A stretch of 64,000 bases of DNA from positions 62,001-126,000 of the forward strand of contig JAHHHQ010000020.1 in assembly GCA_019359285.1 (NCBI GenBank). Direction: 5' to 3'. Positions 34,745-43,634 of this stretch are shown piece by piece. This DNA is from Nodosilinea sp. WJT8-NPBG4 (GTDB taxonomy: Bacteria > Cyanobacteriota > Cyanobacteriia > Phormidesmidales > Phormidesmidaceae). The notes beneath the pieces were generated by a model. The model ran no database searches, was not told where the DNA came from, and was given only the letters and a program-made list of their open reading frames with translations. Each line of letters begins with the position of its first letter. The first letter of the stretch is position 1. A program made the position numbers and the translations under genes.

Positions 34745-35659
34745 ATGAATGCAGCTAAATCTGCTGATGTCAGGGCTGGCCACAACCAGCTAGCCACTGC
34801 TCAAACCGCGTTAGATTGCTTGCCGACGCTGTCGAGCCAAGACTTGGGATGGGAGCACATTCAGGTAGGGCAATTTCAGCATCCGCCGGGGGAATGCCGC
34901 ATCGCCTCGGACACGGAGCACATGGTTTGCCTGTCGTTGGCGGCTCGTCCAGTGCGATTTTTGCAGATCAAAGACGGCAAAACCCACAGTAGCCTCTACG
35001 GCAAAGGCGATATTTCCATCACTCCGGCCCAGACCGCGTTTTTTGCTCGCTGGCAGGACGACGATCACTATGTTGAGCTACGGCTTAACTCCGGATTCGT
35101 GGCTACCGTCGCTCACGAATCCCTGGGGCTGGATCCCGATCGCATCGAGCTCATTCCCGAGTTTCGCCTGCGGGATGGACGGCTAGAGGCGATCGCCCTC
35201 ATGCTGCTCGACGAACTCAACCAGGCCAACCCCGGCGGCAGGCTCTACGTCGAGTCGTTAACCAACCTACTGGCGGTGCACTTGCTGCGGCAGCACGCCA
35301 TGGCTAGACCAACCTTGCCCATTCACCCCAACGGTTTACCCCAGCGCCAGCTTTTGCCGGTGCTAGATCACATCCACGAAGCCCTAGATGCCGATCTGAA
35401 ACTAGCGGATTTGGCGGCGATCGCCGGTCTCAGCCCCTTCCATTTCAGCCATCAGTTCAAGCAGGCGATGGGGGTGGCTCCCTACCAATACGTGCTGCAA
35501 CAGCGGGTCGAGCGGGCCAAGCAGTTGTTGAAACAAACCAACCACTCTATTGTGGAAATCGCCCTGCTGTGTGGGTTTAACAGCCATAGCCACCTGAGCA
35601 AACAGTTTCGCCAGACCACCGGCACTACCCCCAGCGCCTACCGAGCGATCGTGCAGTAA
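34745..35659 (+). CDS. AraC-family transcriptional regulator
   Basis: A 304-aa regulator with an N-terminal cupin-like sensing region (about 40-180) and a C-terminal AraC double helix-turn-helix (about 205-300): LKLADLAAIAGLSPFHFSHQF for the first, and SIVEIALLCGFNSHSHLSKQF with the following TTGTTPSAYR for the second. I prefer the ATG at 34745 over the GTG at 34730 because GGTGGAG lies 9 nt upstream of the ATG. Divergent from the Uma2 gene. The ligand and targets are unknown; the neighbouring small redox and resistance-like enzymes are candidates. Confidence 0.9.
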   Translation: MNAAKSADVRAGHNQLATAQTALDCLPTLSSQDLGWEHIQVGQFQHPPGECRIASDTEHMVCLSLAARPVRFLQIKDGKTHSSLYGKGDISITPAQTAFFARWQDDDHYVELRLNSGFVATVAHESLGLDPDRIELIPEFRLRDGRLEAIALMLLDELNQANPGGRLYVESLTNLLAVHLLRQHAMARPTLPIHPNGLPQRQLLPVLDHIHEALDADLKLADLAAIAGLSPFHFSHQFKQAMGVAPYQYVLQQRVERAKQLLKQTNHSIVEIALLCGFNSHSHLSKQFRQTTGTTPSAYRAIVQ

Positions 35660-35670
35660 CCGCCCTTCCC

Positions 35671-35970
35671 GTGACTGACCCCGTGACCAAATTTGTGCTC
35701 TACAGCAAGCCCGGCTGCCACCTGTGCGAAGGGCTTGAAGAAAAACTGGTGGCCGCCGCCCACCTACCCTTTGAGCTAGAAGTGCGCGACATCACCACCC
35801 GCGACGACTGGTTTCAGCGCTATCAGTACGAGATTCCGGTGCTGTGCTGCGTGCGCGAGGGTGAATCGGGTAGCCAAGAAATTCCCCTGCCGCGCCTGTC
35901 GCCCCGGGCACCCCAGGTCAAGGTGGAGCAATTGATACAGACTTATATGGGCCAGAGTAAGGCAGAATAG
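35671..35970 (+). CDS. Glutaredoxin-family protein (DUF836-like)
   Basis: A 99-aa thioredoxin-fold protein with the redox motif CHLCEG (FVLYSKPGCHLCEGL, residues about 7-21), the DITTRDDWFQRYQYEIPVL segment carrying the cis-proline, and no other domain. It resembles the glutaredoxin-like proteins with a CxxC of the form C-H-L-C found widely in cyanobacteria. The start is GTG 35671, 11 nt after the AraC stop, so it may be co-transcribed with that gene; murE follows 31 nt later. Confidence 0.88.
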   Translation: MTDPVTKFVLYSKPGCHLCEGLEEKLVAAAHLPFELEVRDITTRDDWFQRYQYEIPVLCCVREGESGSQEIPLPRLSPRAPQVKVEQLIQTYMGQSKAE

Positions 35971-36001
35971 GGCAACTTCAATGATGTGAGGAGTTGCTGA
36001 C

Positions 36002-37507
36002 ATGAAGCTGCGCCAACTGCTTGAGGGCCTGCCCGCCGGATTAATCGACGCCGAATTCACACTGGCGGAGGGGAACGACCCTGACATCAAGGGTCTGTGC
36101 ACCAATTCCCACGCCTGCCGGCCGGGGGATGTGTTCATTGGCATGCCGGGCACGCGGGTGGATGGTGGCGAATTTTGGCCCAATGCAATGGAGTCTGGGG
36201 CGGCGGCGGCGCTGGTGTCTGCCCAGGCCTTGCAGGCTCGTCCGGCGGAGGGCGATGCCTGCGTAGTGCCCATGACCGATATGTCGGTGGCCTGTGCTGA
36301 AGTGGCGGCGCGATTCTACAACTACCCGGCCCGGCAGATGGGGCTGGTGGGGGTGACGGGCACCAACGGCAAAACCACCACCACCCACCTGATCGAGCAT
36401 TTGTTGAATGCGGCGGAGCAGCCCACCGCGCTGCTGGGGACGCTCTACACCCGCTGGCCAGGGCACCAGAAAACCGCTCTCTACACCACACCCTTTGCGG
36501 TCGAGCTTCAGGCTGAGTTGGCCACGGCAAGGGATGCGGGCTGTCGCTACGCGGTGCTAGAAGTCAGCTCCCACGCCCTGGCTCAAAAGCGGGTTTGGGG
36601 CTGCCCCTTTGAGGTGGCGGTGTTCACCAACCTGACCCAGGACCACCTCGACTACCACAGCGATATGGAGGATTACTTCCAGGCCAAGGCGCTGCTGTTT
36701 AGCGAGGGATATCTGGCCGGTCGTGCGGTGGTGAATATCGATACGCCCTACGGCGATCGCCTCGTCTCCCAGCTACCCCCAGATCGCGTCTGGACCTACA
36801 GCACCCAGAATTCCGATGCCGACCTGTATACCGGGGATCTCACCTACCAAGCCAACGGTGTCACCGGAACCCTGAAAACCCCAGCGGGCACCGTGCCCTT
36901 TAGCTCGCCGCTGGTGGGGCAGTTTAACCTAGAGAATTTGCTGGCGGCAGTGGGAGCTGCTTTGCACCTGGGCGTGGCTCTAGAAACGATCTCAGCGGCG
37001 CTGCCGGGCTTTGGCGGCGTGCCGGGGCGCATGGAGCAGGTCAAAATTTCTGAGACCCAAGACATCAGCGTGATTGTGGACTATGCCCACACGCCGGATA
37101 GCTTAAAGAATTCCCTTCAGGCAGCGCGGCCTTTTGTGCCGGGGCGGCTGATCTGCGTGTTTGGCTGCGGCGGCGATCGCGATCGCACCAAGCGCCCTCA
37201 GATGGGCCGCATTGCCTACGAGCTGGCCGATGTGGTGGTCATCACCTCCGACAACCCCCGCACCGAAGACCCCGAGCAGATTTTGCGCGATGTAGTGGCT
37301 GGCATTCCAGCAACGCTAGGGGACGATCAGGTGGTGGGCGATCGCGCCACCGCCATTCAGTCGGCGATCAACCTAGCCCAGCCGGGGGATGGCATTCTAA
37401 TTGCGGGCAAGGGGCACGAAGACTACCAGATTCTCGGCACCGAAAAAATTCACTTTGACGACCGCGAACAGGCGCGCTATTTTCTCGACAAACGGTATTC
37501 GAGCTAA
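36002..37507 (+). CDS. murE: UDP-MurNAc-tripeptide synthetase (meso-diaminopimelate adding)
   Basis: ATP-dependent Mur ligase that adds the third residue of the peptidoglycan stem. The N-terminal UDP-binding domain is followed by the P-loop GVTGTNGKTTTTH near residue 118, the ISCD-like central motifs SSHALAQKRVWG and TNLTQDHLDYH near 215, and the C-terminal domain with the DNPR signature (D417) that selects meso-diaminopimelate over lysine. At 501 aa it is complete. It lies 31 nt after the glutaredoxin-like gene and is not in a dcw-type cluster. Confidence 0.96.
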   Translation: MKLRQLLEGLPAGLIDAEFTLAEGNDPDIKGLCTNSHACRPGDVFIGMPGTRVDGGEFWPNAMESGAAAALVSAQALQARPAEGDACVVPMTDMSVACAEVAARFYNYPARQMGLVGVTGTNGKTTTTHLIEHLLNAAEQPTALLGTLYTRWPGHQKTALYTTPFAVELQAELATARDAGCRYAVLEVSSHALAQKRVWGCPFEVAVFTNLTQDHLDYHSDMEDYFQAKALLFSEGYLAGRAVVNIDTPYGDRLVSQLPPDRVWTYSTQNSDADLYTGDLTYQANGVTGTLKTPAGTVPFSSPLVGQFNLENLLAAVGAALHLGVALETISAALPGFGGVPGRMEQVKISETQDISVIVDYAHTPDSLKNSLQAARPFVPGRLICVFGCGGDRDRTKRPQMGRIAYELADVVVITSDNPRTEDPEQILRDVVAGIPATLGDDQVVGDRATAIQSAINLAQPGDGILIAGKGHEDYQILGTEKIHFDDREQARYFLDKRYSS

Positions 37508-37651
37508 CAATTTAGGGTCAAAGTGGCAGGGTTATGTGAATACACGCAACATTCTCCCCACCATTTTCAGTGGTTAAAGATACCCTAATAGGTGTTAGTG
37601 CTGATCTGATTTTGGGTAGGCGCTAGCCTGGCCCCGGCCCGTTGGAGCACT

Positions 37652-39160
37652 ATGCAGTCTTACCAAGAACAAGAGGTGTCGCTGCACCGGCTTCTACAGC
37701 TTACTGCGGCAGCTCCAGACTACGTCCAGGTAAAACCCAAGGGGTTCAAGGCGATTCTACAATCGACTGTAGAGTTCCTCGAAGCCCACGATATTCAGGC
37801 CCACCTGCTGGTGAAGCTGCCGGTGGGCGAGCCCTGGAATGAGGATGTGCTGCGCTACGGCCGAGGGCTGGAGCCGCCCCATCGGGTGCTGCGGTTCGCG
37901 CGCCCTGATGCAGAGCCTTCGCCTAACCTGGGCAATGAGGTCGTGGTGCCCTTGCCGGAGAGCCACACCTGGCGAGGCGACTACTTTGTAGTGGTGCAAT
38001 CTGAGTCCTTTGCGGCCATGCTGATTGCCCATCGGCTGCAGCCCCTGTCGGCTACTCCCACAGGGCAGAGTCAGCGGCTGACCCCCGAGGGCCAACGCGA
38101 CCCAGAGGATGACGATGAGGCCTCGCCGCCCCTAGGAGAATCGACCGCGGCGCGATCGTCGTATCTATCAGTGTGCTGTTCCATTAATCCTGACCTGGTG
38201 GCGACGGTGGTAAGTGCCATTCGCCGCCAGATTGATCAAGGTCTGGGCACTGCTGATGCCGAGCTTGATTTGGCGGCCCTGACTCAGCAGTGGCCCCAGC
38301 TGAGACCTACTCACTCACTCACCCCGACCTACCTGACCCTGGTCGATCGCTGGCTCAACTGGCAGCTCACGCGCCAGGAACACCTGCGCCAGTCGGCTTC
38401 GACCTACCGCCGACAGGCATTGAATATGTCGAGCCTGTCATCCCAAAACGAGGTGTTGATCAACACCCTGCGCCTCAAAGATGATTTTCTCAATACGGTG
38501 GGCCAGGAACTGCGCACTCCCCTCACCACCATCAAAACCGCCCTGACCCTGCTCGACTCGCCCCACCTCAAGCCCCCCCAGCGGCAGCGGTATATGGAGA
38601 TGATCAGCCATGAGTGCGATCGCCAGAGTGCGCTGATTAGCGGCGTACTCAACCTGTTGCAGATGGAGACCAGCGTTAGCCAGGCTCAGCTCGACCCGCT
38701 AAATTTGTCGGAAACCGTGCCTCCGGTAGTCAGCACCTACCAGCCCCTGGCTGCAGAAAAGGGCGTTATGCTGGCCTACACCATCCCCAGCCAGGTACCG
38801 CCGGTGCTTTGCCCCGACAGCTGGCTGCGACAGGTGATGATTCACCTGCTAAACAACAGCCTGAAATACACCCCCAGCGGCGGCCAGGTTTGGGTAACGG
38901 CTTCTAGCACCGCAGACCACGCCGAGATCGAAGTGCGCGATACCGGTGCCGGCATTTCGGCCAGCGATCTGCCCCACATTTTTGAGCACTTCTATCGAGG
39001 CCGCAACCTGCCGCCCGCTGAAACCGAGGGGGCCGGTCTAGGGCTATCGATTGTGCAGCAGCTGCTGTTGTACTGCGGCGGCAATATAGTAGCCCGCAGC
39101 CAGCTCGGTGAAGGGACGACAATGGTGGTGCGGCTGCCCATTCACCATAGGCGACCCTGA
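37652..39160 (+). CDS. Histidine-kinase homologue with Gln in place of the phospho-acceptor His
   Basis: A 502-aa protein. The N-terminal region (about 20-210) resembles a DICT-type sensory domain (WRGDYFVVVQSESFAAMLIA). The dimerisation helix reads DDFLNTVGQELRTPLTTIK: the acceptor His is replaced by Gln at residue 285, while the Glu and the LRTPLT remain. The ATPase domain is intact: N-box HLLNNSLKYTPSG, G1 DTGAGI, F-box FEHFYRG and G2 GAGLGLSIVQQLL. So ATP binding is likely, but ordinary autophosphorylation is not. It could be a pseudokinase or regulator of another kinase. Codon at 38504-38506 is CAG, not a single ambiguous base call. Confidence 0.88.
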   Translation: MQSYQEQEVSLHRLLQLTAAAPDYVQVKPKGFKAILQSTVEFLEAHDIQAHLLVKLPVGEPWNEDVLRYGRGLEPPHRVLRFARPDAEPSPNLGNEVVVPLPESHTWRGDYFVVVQSESFAAMLIAHRLQPLSATPTGQSQRLTPEGQRDPEDDDEASPPLGESTAARSSYLSVCCSINPDLVATVVSAIRRQIDQGLGTADAELDLAALTQQWPQLRPTHSLTPTYLTLVDRWLNWQLTRQEHLRQSASTYRRQALNMSSLSSQNEVLINTLRLKDDFLNTVGQELRTPLTTIKTALTLLDSPHLKPPQRQRYMEMISHECDRQSALISGVLNLLQMETSVSQAQLDPLNLSETVPPVVSTYQPLAAEKGVMLAYTIPSQVPPVLCPDSWLRQVMIHLLNNSLKYTPSGGQVWVTASSTADHAEIEVRDTGAGISASDLPHIFEHFYRGRNLPPAETEGAGLGLSIVQQLLLYCGGNIVARSQLGEGTTMVVRLPIHHRRP

Positions 39161-39170
39161 TCGTTAGAAT

Positions 39171-40115
39171 GTGTGCTTTGAATCGGCGGTTTGTTCTTTG
39201 ACCTTACCTAAACCTGCGTCGGCTGCTCCCGACGATCGCTCCGATGGCAGGACGGGGGCGATATATGCCCTATTGGCCTACAGCACCTGGGGGCTGCTGC
39301 CCGCCTATTGGAAGCTGTTGGGCGCTGCCTCTGCCGTGGAGGTGCTCAGCCACCGCATGATTTGGTCGGCGGTATTTTTAGTAGGCATTTTGCTGGTACA
39401 GCGGCGGCTGGGAGATTTGCAAACGCTACTGCGATCGCCCCGCAAAGTGTTGGTGCTGCTGCTGACCGCCAGCTTGCTGACCTTCAACTGGGGGCTGTAT
39501 ATCTATGGGGTGAACAGCGATCGCGTCGTTGAAGCCAGCCTGGGTTACTACATCAACCCGTTGGTGACCGTGCTGCTGGGGTTTATCTTTCTCAAAGAGC
39601 GCCTATACCGAGGGCAGCAGGTGGCCGTAGCGCTGGCGGTGGTGGGGGTGGGGTATTTCATCTGGCAGCTGGGCACCGTGCCGTGGATTGCTTTGGCCCT
39701 AGCCATTTCCTTTGCGTTTTACGGCCTGTTGCGCAAGGTGGTGGCGGTGGCCCCGCTGGCGGGCCTAGCGGTCGAAACCCTGCTGATTACCCCCTTGGTG
39801 CTGCTGTTTGTAAGCTGGCTCGCGGCCAGCGGCCAAGGGCACTTTGGGGAAAGCCTGCCGATCACCCTGCTGTTTATCGGGGCTGGGGTGGCGACTTCGA
39901 TGCCGCTGTTGTGGTTTAACAAAGCGGCCAAACGGTTGACCTTAGCAACCCTCGGCTTCTTTCAGTATCTCGCCCCATCCCTGTCGCTGCTGCTGGGAGT
40001 GTTTGTCTACGGCGAGCCGTTCACCCCAGTTCACGTGGTCACCTTTGCCTGCATTTGGACGGCGCTGCTGCTGTATTCCGTCACGGCGCTGCGGGCTAGG
40101 TCGGTGAGTGTTTAG
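39171..40115 (+). CDS. rarD: RarD-type EamA/DMT transporter
   Basis: A 10-span inner-membrane protein of the drug/metabolite transporter superfamily. The RarD group features are the start of the first span GAIYALLAYSTWGLLPAYWKLL near residue 30, the SHRMIWSAVFL segment, and INPLVTVLLGFIFLKERLYRGQ near 125, with the second EamA repeat from about 165. Function in export of chloramphenicol or amino acids is known only from name. The GTG at 39171 is 11 nt after the kinase-like stop, and a later start closer to the first span is possible. Convergent with the ABC permease gene. Confidence 0.9.
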   Translation: MCFESAVCSLTLPKPASAAPDDRSDGRTGAIYALLAYSTWGLLPAYWKLLGAASAVEVLSHRMIWSAVFLVGILLVQRRLGDLQTLLRSPRKVLVLLLTASLLTFNWGLYIYGVNSDRVVEASLGYYINPLVTVLLGFIFLKERLYRGQQVAVALAVVGVGYFIWQLGTVPWIALALAISFAFYGLLRKVVAVAPLAGLAVETLLITPLVLLFVSWLAASGQGHFGESLPITLLFIGAGVATSMPLLWFNKAAKRLTLATLGFFQYLAPSLSLLLGVFVYGEPFTPVHVVTFACIWTALLLYSVTALRARSVSV

Positions 40116-40125
40116 TATGGCTAGA

Positions 40126-41019
40126 CTAGCGCCAGTTTTCGCGGCGTAGCAGGGGGTTCATCAACTCATTCAGCCCCTCGCCCACTAAGGAAAGCCCGGT
40201 CACCATTAAGGTTAGAGCCAGCCCAGGAAACAGTGCCGTCCACCAGATGCCCGTAGGCAGCGCATCGAGGGCTTGGCGCACGTCAGCCCCCCACTCGGGT
40301 ATCTGTTCGGGCAGACCCAATCCCAGGAACCCCAGCCCTCCCAGCACCAAAATGGCGTCGGCGGCATTGAGGGTAAACAGCACCGGCACGCTTTGAATCA
40401 CGTTGAGAAACAGGTAGCGGGTTAGCACCGTCCAGGTCGAGGCCCCCATTGCCTGGGCGGCTTCAATAAACAGCTCAGTCTTAACGCTGACGGTGTGGTT
40501 GCGCACCACCCGGTAATACTGAGGAATGTAGGCAATGCTGAGAGCGATCGCAGCATTTACTACCCCCCGACCTACCACAAAAGCCAGGGTGACCGAGAGC
40601 AGCAGCCCCGGCAGGGTGTAGAGCGTATCCATAAAGAACAGCAGAGCGCGATCGAGCCAGCCGCCCAGGTAGCCGCTGACCATGCCCAGGGGTACCCCGA
40701 TCGCTACGCTGAGCAGCGTGGCCAGCAGCACCACCTGCCAGGCGGCGCGGGTGCCAAACAGCGTACGCGAAAACACGTCGTAGCCCTGCCGCGTGGTGCC
40801 AAACCAGTGGGCACCACCAGGGGGCTCATGGATGGGATTTTGTAGGGCGGTGGTGGGGTCAAGCAGCCAGCCCCAGCTCTCCATCAGCGGCGCTAGCAGG
40901 GCAATCAAAATAAACACCAGGGTGATGGCCAAGCCTACCCCCATCAGCACCATCGACACGTTGGCAGCCGGTTTAACGGCTGGGTTGCGCAGCAGGGGCA
41001 ATCGCGGAGTGGTAGCCAT
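40126..41019 (-). CDS. ABC transporter permease, DppC/OppC type
   Basis: Inner-membrane subunit of a peptide/nickel-type ABC importer. An N-terminal helix (about 25-45) is followed by a periplasmic segment (HEPPGGAHWFGTTRQGYDVFSR) and the permease domain with five spans. The coupling EAA motif is EAAQAMGASTWTVLTRYLFLN near 180, and LGGLGFLGLGLPEQIPEWGADV near 235 is typical of DppC. I start at ATG 41019 (MATTPRLPLL) instead of 41121, since the longer N-terminus is unlike the family. No partner permease, ATPase or binding protein gene lies nearby, so it is an orphan component, as is common in cyanobacteria. Confidence 0.92.
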   Translation of the reverse strand: MATTPRLPLLRNPAVKPAANVSMVLMGVGLAITLVFILIALLAPLMESWGWLLDPTTALQNPIHEPPGGAHWFGTTRQGYDVFSRTLFGTRAAWQVVLLATLLSVAIGVPLGMVSGYLGGWLDRALLFFMDTLYTLPGLLLSVTLAFVVGRGVVNAAIALSIAYIPQYYRVVRNHTVSVKTELFIEAAQAMGASTWTVLTRYLFLNVIQSVPVLFTLNAADAILVLGGLGFLGLGLPEQIPEWGADVRQALDALPTGIWWTALFPGLALTLMVTGLSLVGEGLNELMNPLLRRENWR

Positions 41020-41156
41020 AGCAGCGCACCGGGCAGTAGTGAATAGGCTCTTATTATGCCAGAGCCAGGGCCAAAGACCGGGGCAGGGGCGATCGCCCAG
41101 TCTACCGGCTGGCCTTGTCATAATGAATTTAGTCGGCTTTAACCTAAGCAGCCTAG

Positions 41157-41220
41157 GGTCTAGGGTTCAAGGTCTAGGGTTCAAGGCCTTCCCTAAACCC
41201 TAGACCTTGAACCCTAAACC
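41157..41220. repeat. 30-bp-arm palindrome with TAGGGTTCAAGG units
   Basis: Left arm 41157-41186 and right arm 41191-41220 are complementary in 27 of 30 positions, with a 4-nt loop. The left arm itself is a tandem of CTAGGGTTCAAGG with a 14-nt period. A related element lies at 44489-44555. It ends 18 nt before the fibrillin-like gene. Such elements are probably dispersed miniature repeats, and they would form a strong hairpin in any transcript. Confidence 0.75.
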
Positions 41221-41238
41221 TCATTTTCTGGAGACCGT

Positions 41239-41820
41239 ATGACCGTCACCGATATCGCCACTGTACCCACGCCCCAGATTCTAGAGGCCGCCGCCTCTGG
41301 GACAAAGCCTAGCGCTCAGCAGGTGACGGCCGCCCTGCTAGCGGCCGAGCGGCAAACCAAGGCAGAGCGGCGGCAGTTTTCCCCCGAGGCGCTGTTGGGC
41401 ACTTGGCGGCTGCGGTTTACGGCCCCCAAAAAGCCCGCCTACAAAGCGGGAAAACCCCAGGGCAGCGGGTTTTATGTACCAGGACTGGCGATCGCCTCTC
41501 TCTGCTTCAGTCGAGACGACGATGACCAGCTAACTATTCAAAACCAGCTTCAGGTCGGGCCGGCCAAACTGCGGTTTACGGGGCCAGCCAAGTTTTTGCC
41601 CAAAAAAAACCTGCTGGCCTTTGATTTTGTTCGCCTTCAAGTGCTGGTGGGTAGTTTAACGCTGATTAATTTACCCCTGCGCAGCAAAGCCGCCAAAGCA
41701 GGCGATTTTGTGGCTACCTCGGTTGCCAAGCTGCCCTTTTTCTCCTTCTTTGTGGCTGAGGAGGGCTATGTTGCCGCTCGGGGGCGCAGCGGTGGGCTGG
41801 CCCTATGGGTCAAAAAATAG
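41239..41820 (+). CDS. PAP/fibrillin-like (plastid lipid-associated) protein
   Basis: A 193-aa protein related to the plastid-lipid-associated/fibrillin family. The pattern LLGTWRLRFTAPKKPAYKAG near residue 55 corresponds to the family's N-terminal LxGxWxLxYT, and strand-rich segments follow (GFYVPGLAIASLCFSRD, LRFTGPAKFLPKKNLLAFDF). The end has a GYVAARGRSGGLALWVKK segment, matching the C-terminal RG-x-x-G-L-x-V-x-x end of fibrillins. These small lipocalin-like proteins associate with thylakoid lipids or plastoglobule-like bodies. The family call is moderately sure. It is followed by a strong GC hairpin. Confidence 0.7.
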   Translation: MTVTDIATVPTPQILEAAASGTKPSAQQVTAALLAAERQTKAERRQFSPEALLGTWRLRFTAPKKPAYKAGKPQGSGFYVPGLAIASLCFSRDDDDQLTIQNQLQVGPAKLRFTGPAKFLPKKNLLAFDFVRLQVLVGSLTLINLPLRSKAAKAGDFVATSVAKLPFFSFFVAEEGYVAARGRSGGLALWVKK

Positions 41821-41840
41821 GGGCGGGTCAACCCCGCCCC
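41820..41840 (+). terminator. GC-rich hairpin after fibrillin-like gene
   Basis: GGGGCGGG (41820-41827) pairs with CCCGCCCC (41833-41840) over a 5-nt loop, starting in the stop codon of the fibrillin-like gene. No T-run follows, so it is a weak intrinsic terminator or a barrier to convergent transcription from the minus-strand gene. Confidence 0.55.
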
Positions 41841-41899
41841 CAATGGACATGTCTTGAAATAATCAGAGGCTACAGGTGAAGATGCCCCTGCGAAGCCGC

Positions 41900-42289
41900 T
41901 TAGGCTAAGGTTTCGGGGCAGTAGCCCAGGCCCATCACAAACTGACGGCGAAAAGCTTCAATCTCTTCGCGATCGGGCTTGCCGTGGGAGACGATCGCCA
42001 CCTGGTAGCGGCGCATGACATCAATGGGCGACTGCCCAGTTTCCAGGCCCCACAGAGCCATGCGGACTCGAATGCCGGGATCGTAGGCTACCCCCAGCTC
42101 ATTCATGTAAGCGCGAAAATCTTCGGCGTCGGGAACGCCAATGTTGTCGTTCATTTTGACGCGGATGACCCATCCATCGATCTGATGAATCACCGTCATA
42201 AACTCCAGGGGTAATCTCGGAGTGCCCAGCAGGTGTTCGACTACGCGGAGGGTCAAACTGGCATTGGCGAGATAGTAGGTGTATTCCAT
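41900..42289 (-). CDS. Cyanobacterial hypothetical protein (129 aa)
   Basis: A soluble protein of 129 residues with no membrane segment or recognisable motif. The N-terminal half alternates helices and strands (YYLANASLTLRVVEHLLG, GWVIRVKMNDNIGVP) and the C-terminal half is helical and charged (EEIEAFRRQFVMGLGYCP). The composition is clearly coding and the start MEYTYYL is well defined. I cannot name a family or a role. It stands alone between convergent and divergent neighbours. Confidence 0.65.
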   Translation of the reverse strand: MEYTYYLANASLTLRVVEHLLGTPRLPLEFMTVIHQIDGWVIRVKMNDNIGVPDAEDFRAYMNELGVAYDPGIRVRMALWGLETGQSPIDVMRRYQVAIVSHGKPDREEIEAFRRQFVMGLGYCPETLA

Positions 42290-42405
42290 CGTTGACCTTT
42301 AGGCAGGTGCTAGAGTTCTTATGTCCTTATTGTCTGGGATTAGCTCTCAGGTTGTTAGGGTTAAGTCCCCCTACTCGACCTGGGTGTATTCACCCAACCT
42401 GCTAG

Positions 42406-43542
42406 GTGATGTGCAACAGTTCAAAACTTGCCCCAGAGACGGATTCAAGGACCCAGAGCCCTTCTGATGAGTATTCCCTGGCGGCCTACCAATATTCTCT
42501 GCCGACAGAAAAAATTGCTCAGACTCCCGTCACTCCAAGGGATTCGTCGCGTTTGCTGGTGGTTGATAGCCCCACTACCCACTGTCATCACCACTTCCGT
42601 GACCTACCTACACTGCTGCAACCGGGGGACTTGCTGGTCCTCAACGACACCCGAGTAATCCCGGCCCGGCTACCTGGGTATAAACCCAGCGGTGCCCAGG
42701 TGGAGGTGTTTTTGCTGGAGGATCAGGGTGACGATCAGTGGCTGGCCCTGGTGCGCCCGGGTCGCCGCCTCAAGCCAGGGGCCACGGTGCATTTTGGCCC
42801 CAACCCCAACCAGCCCGACCTGGTGGCTCAGGTGCTCGCTACCGACCCTGAGACCAACGGTCGCCTGCTGAAGTTTGAGCCCCAGGGAAGTGAGTCCCTA
42901 TGGTCCCTGTTTGAGCGGCTGGGGGAAGTCCCCCTACCGCCCTACATCACCGACAGAGCGGCTTCCCCCGACCAGTATCAGACGGTCTATGCTGAGGCTC
43001 CAGGGGCGGTGGCGGCTCCGACGGCGGGGCTGCACTTTACGCCAGAGCTGTTTGAATGGCTAGAAGAGAAGGGGGTGGGGCGATCGCACATCACCCTCCA
43101 CGTCGGCGTAGGCACCTTTCGCCCGGTAGAGGCCGACAACATTCTCGACCACAAAATGCACGGCGAATGGATCGATGTTTCGCCAGAAACCGTAGCCCAG
43201 ATCAACGCTACTAAAGCTCGAGGTGGGCGAGTGATTGCTGTCGGTACAACGGTGGTGCGTGCCCTAGAAGGGGCTGCCCAAGGCGGCGAGCTACAACCCT
43301 ACCAGGGCAAAGTAAACCTATTTATCTACCCCGGTTACAAGTACCGAGCGATCGATGGGTTGATCACCAACTTTCACTTGCCGGGCTCTAGTCTGCTGAT
43401 GCTGGTCAGCGCGTTGATTGGCCGAGAGCGGTTGCTGGGGCTGTATGAAACCGCTATTCAGCACGACTACCGCTTCTATTCCTTTGGCGATGCCATGCTA
43501 ATTTTGCCTGAGGCAGTCCAAGGTGAAAATATCGAGCGGTAA
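42406..43542 (+). CDS. queA: S-adenosylmethionine:tRNA ribosyltransferase-isomerase
   Basis: Transfers the ribosyl moiety of SAM to preQ1 in tRNA, forming epoxyqueuosine. Diagnostic stretches are [25 protein letters not shown] near the N-terminus, [16 protein letters not shown] near 83, [14 protein letters not shown] near 205, [24 protein letters not shown] and the final [18 protein letters not shown]. At 378 aa it is complete. About 25 extra residues precede the core (start ATG 42406 or 42409). No other queuosine genes are in the window. Confidence 0.96.
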   Translation: MMCNSSKLAPETDSRTQSPSDEYSLAAYQYSLPTEKIAQTPVTPRDSSRLLVVDSPTTHCHHHFRDLPTLLQPGDLLVLNDTRVIPARLPGYKPSGAQVEVFLLEDQGDDQWLALVRPGRRLKPGATVHFGPNPNQPDLVAQVLATDPETNGRLLKFEPQGSESLWSLFERLGEVPLPPYITDRAASPDQYQTVYAEAPGAVAAPTAGLHFTPELFEWLEEKGVGRSHITLHVGVGTFRPVEADNILDHKMHGEWIDVSPETVAQINATKARGGRVIAVGTTVVRALEGAAQGGELQPYQGKVNLFIYPGYKYRAIDGLITNFHLPGSSLLMLVSALIGRERLLGLYETAIQHDYRFYSFGDAMLILPEAVQGENIER

Positions 43543-43634
43543 GGGATGGCTCAGGCTGGCAGCTCGGCGATCGCGCTTCGGTACCCTACCTAGGTGGCAA
43601 CCCTGCCTGTTCTCCGGCCAAGGCTGATCGAACG

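Noticed and set aside
25298..39160. The idea that both odd kinase homologues are sequencing artefacts
   Set aside because: The missing motifs are many (25298 gene) or a full codon change (CAG at 38504), in otherwise clean frames, so errors are unlikely.
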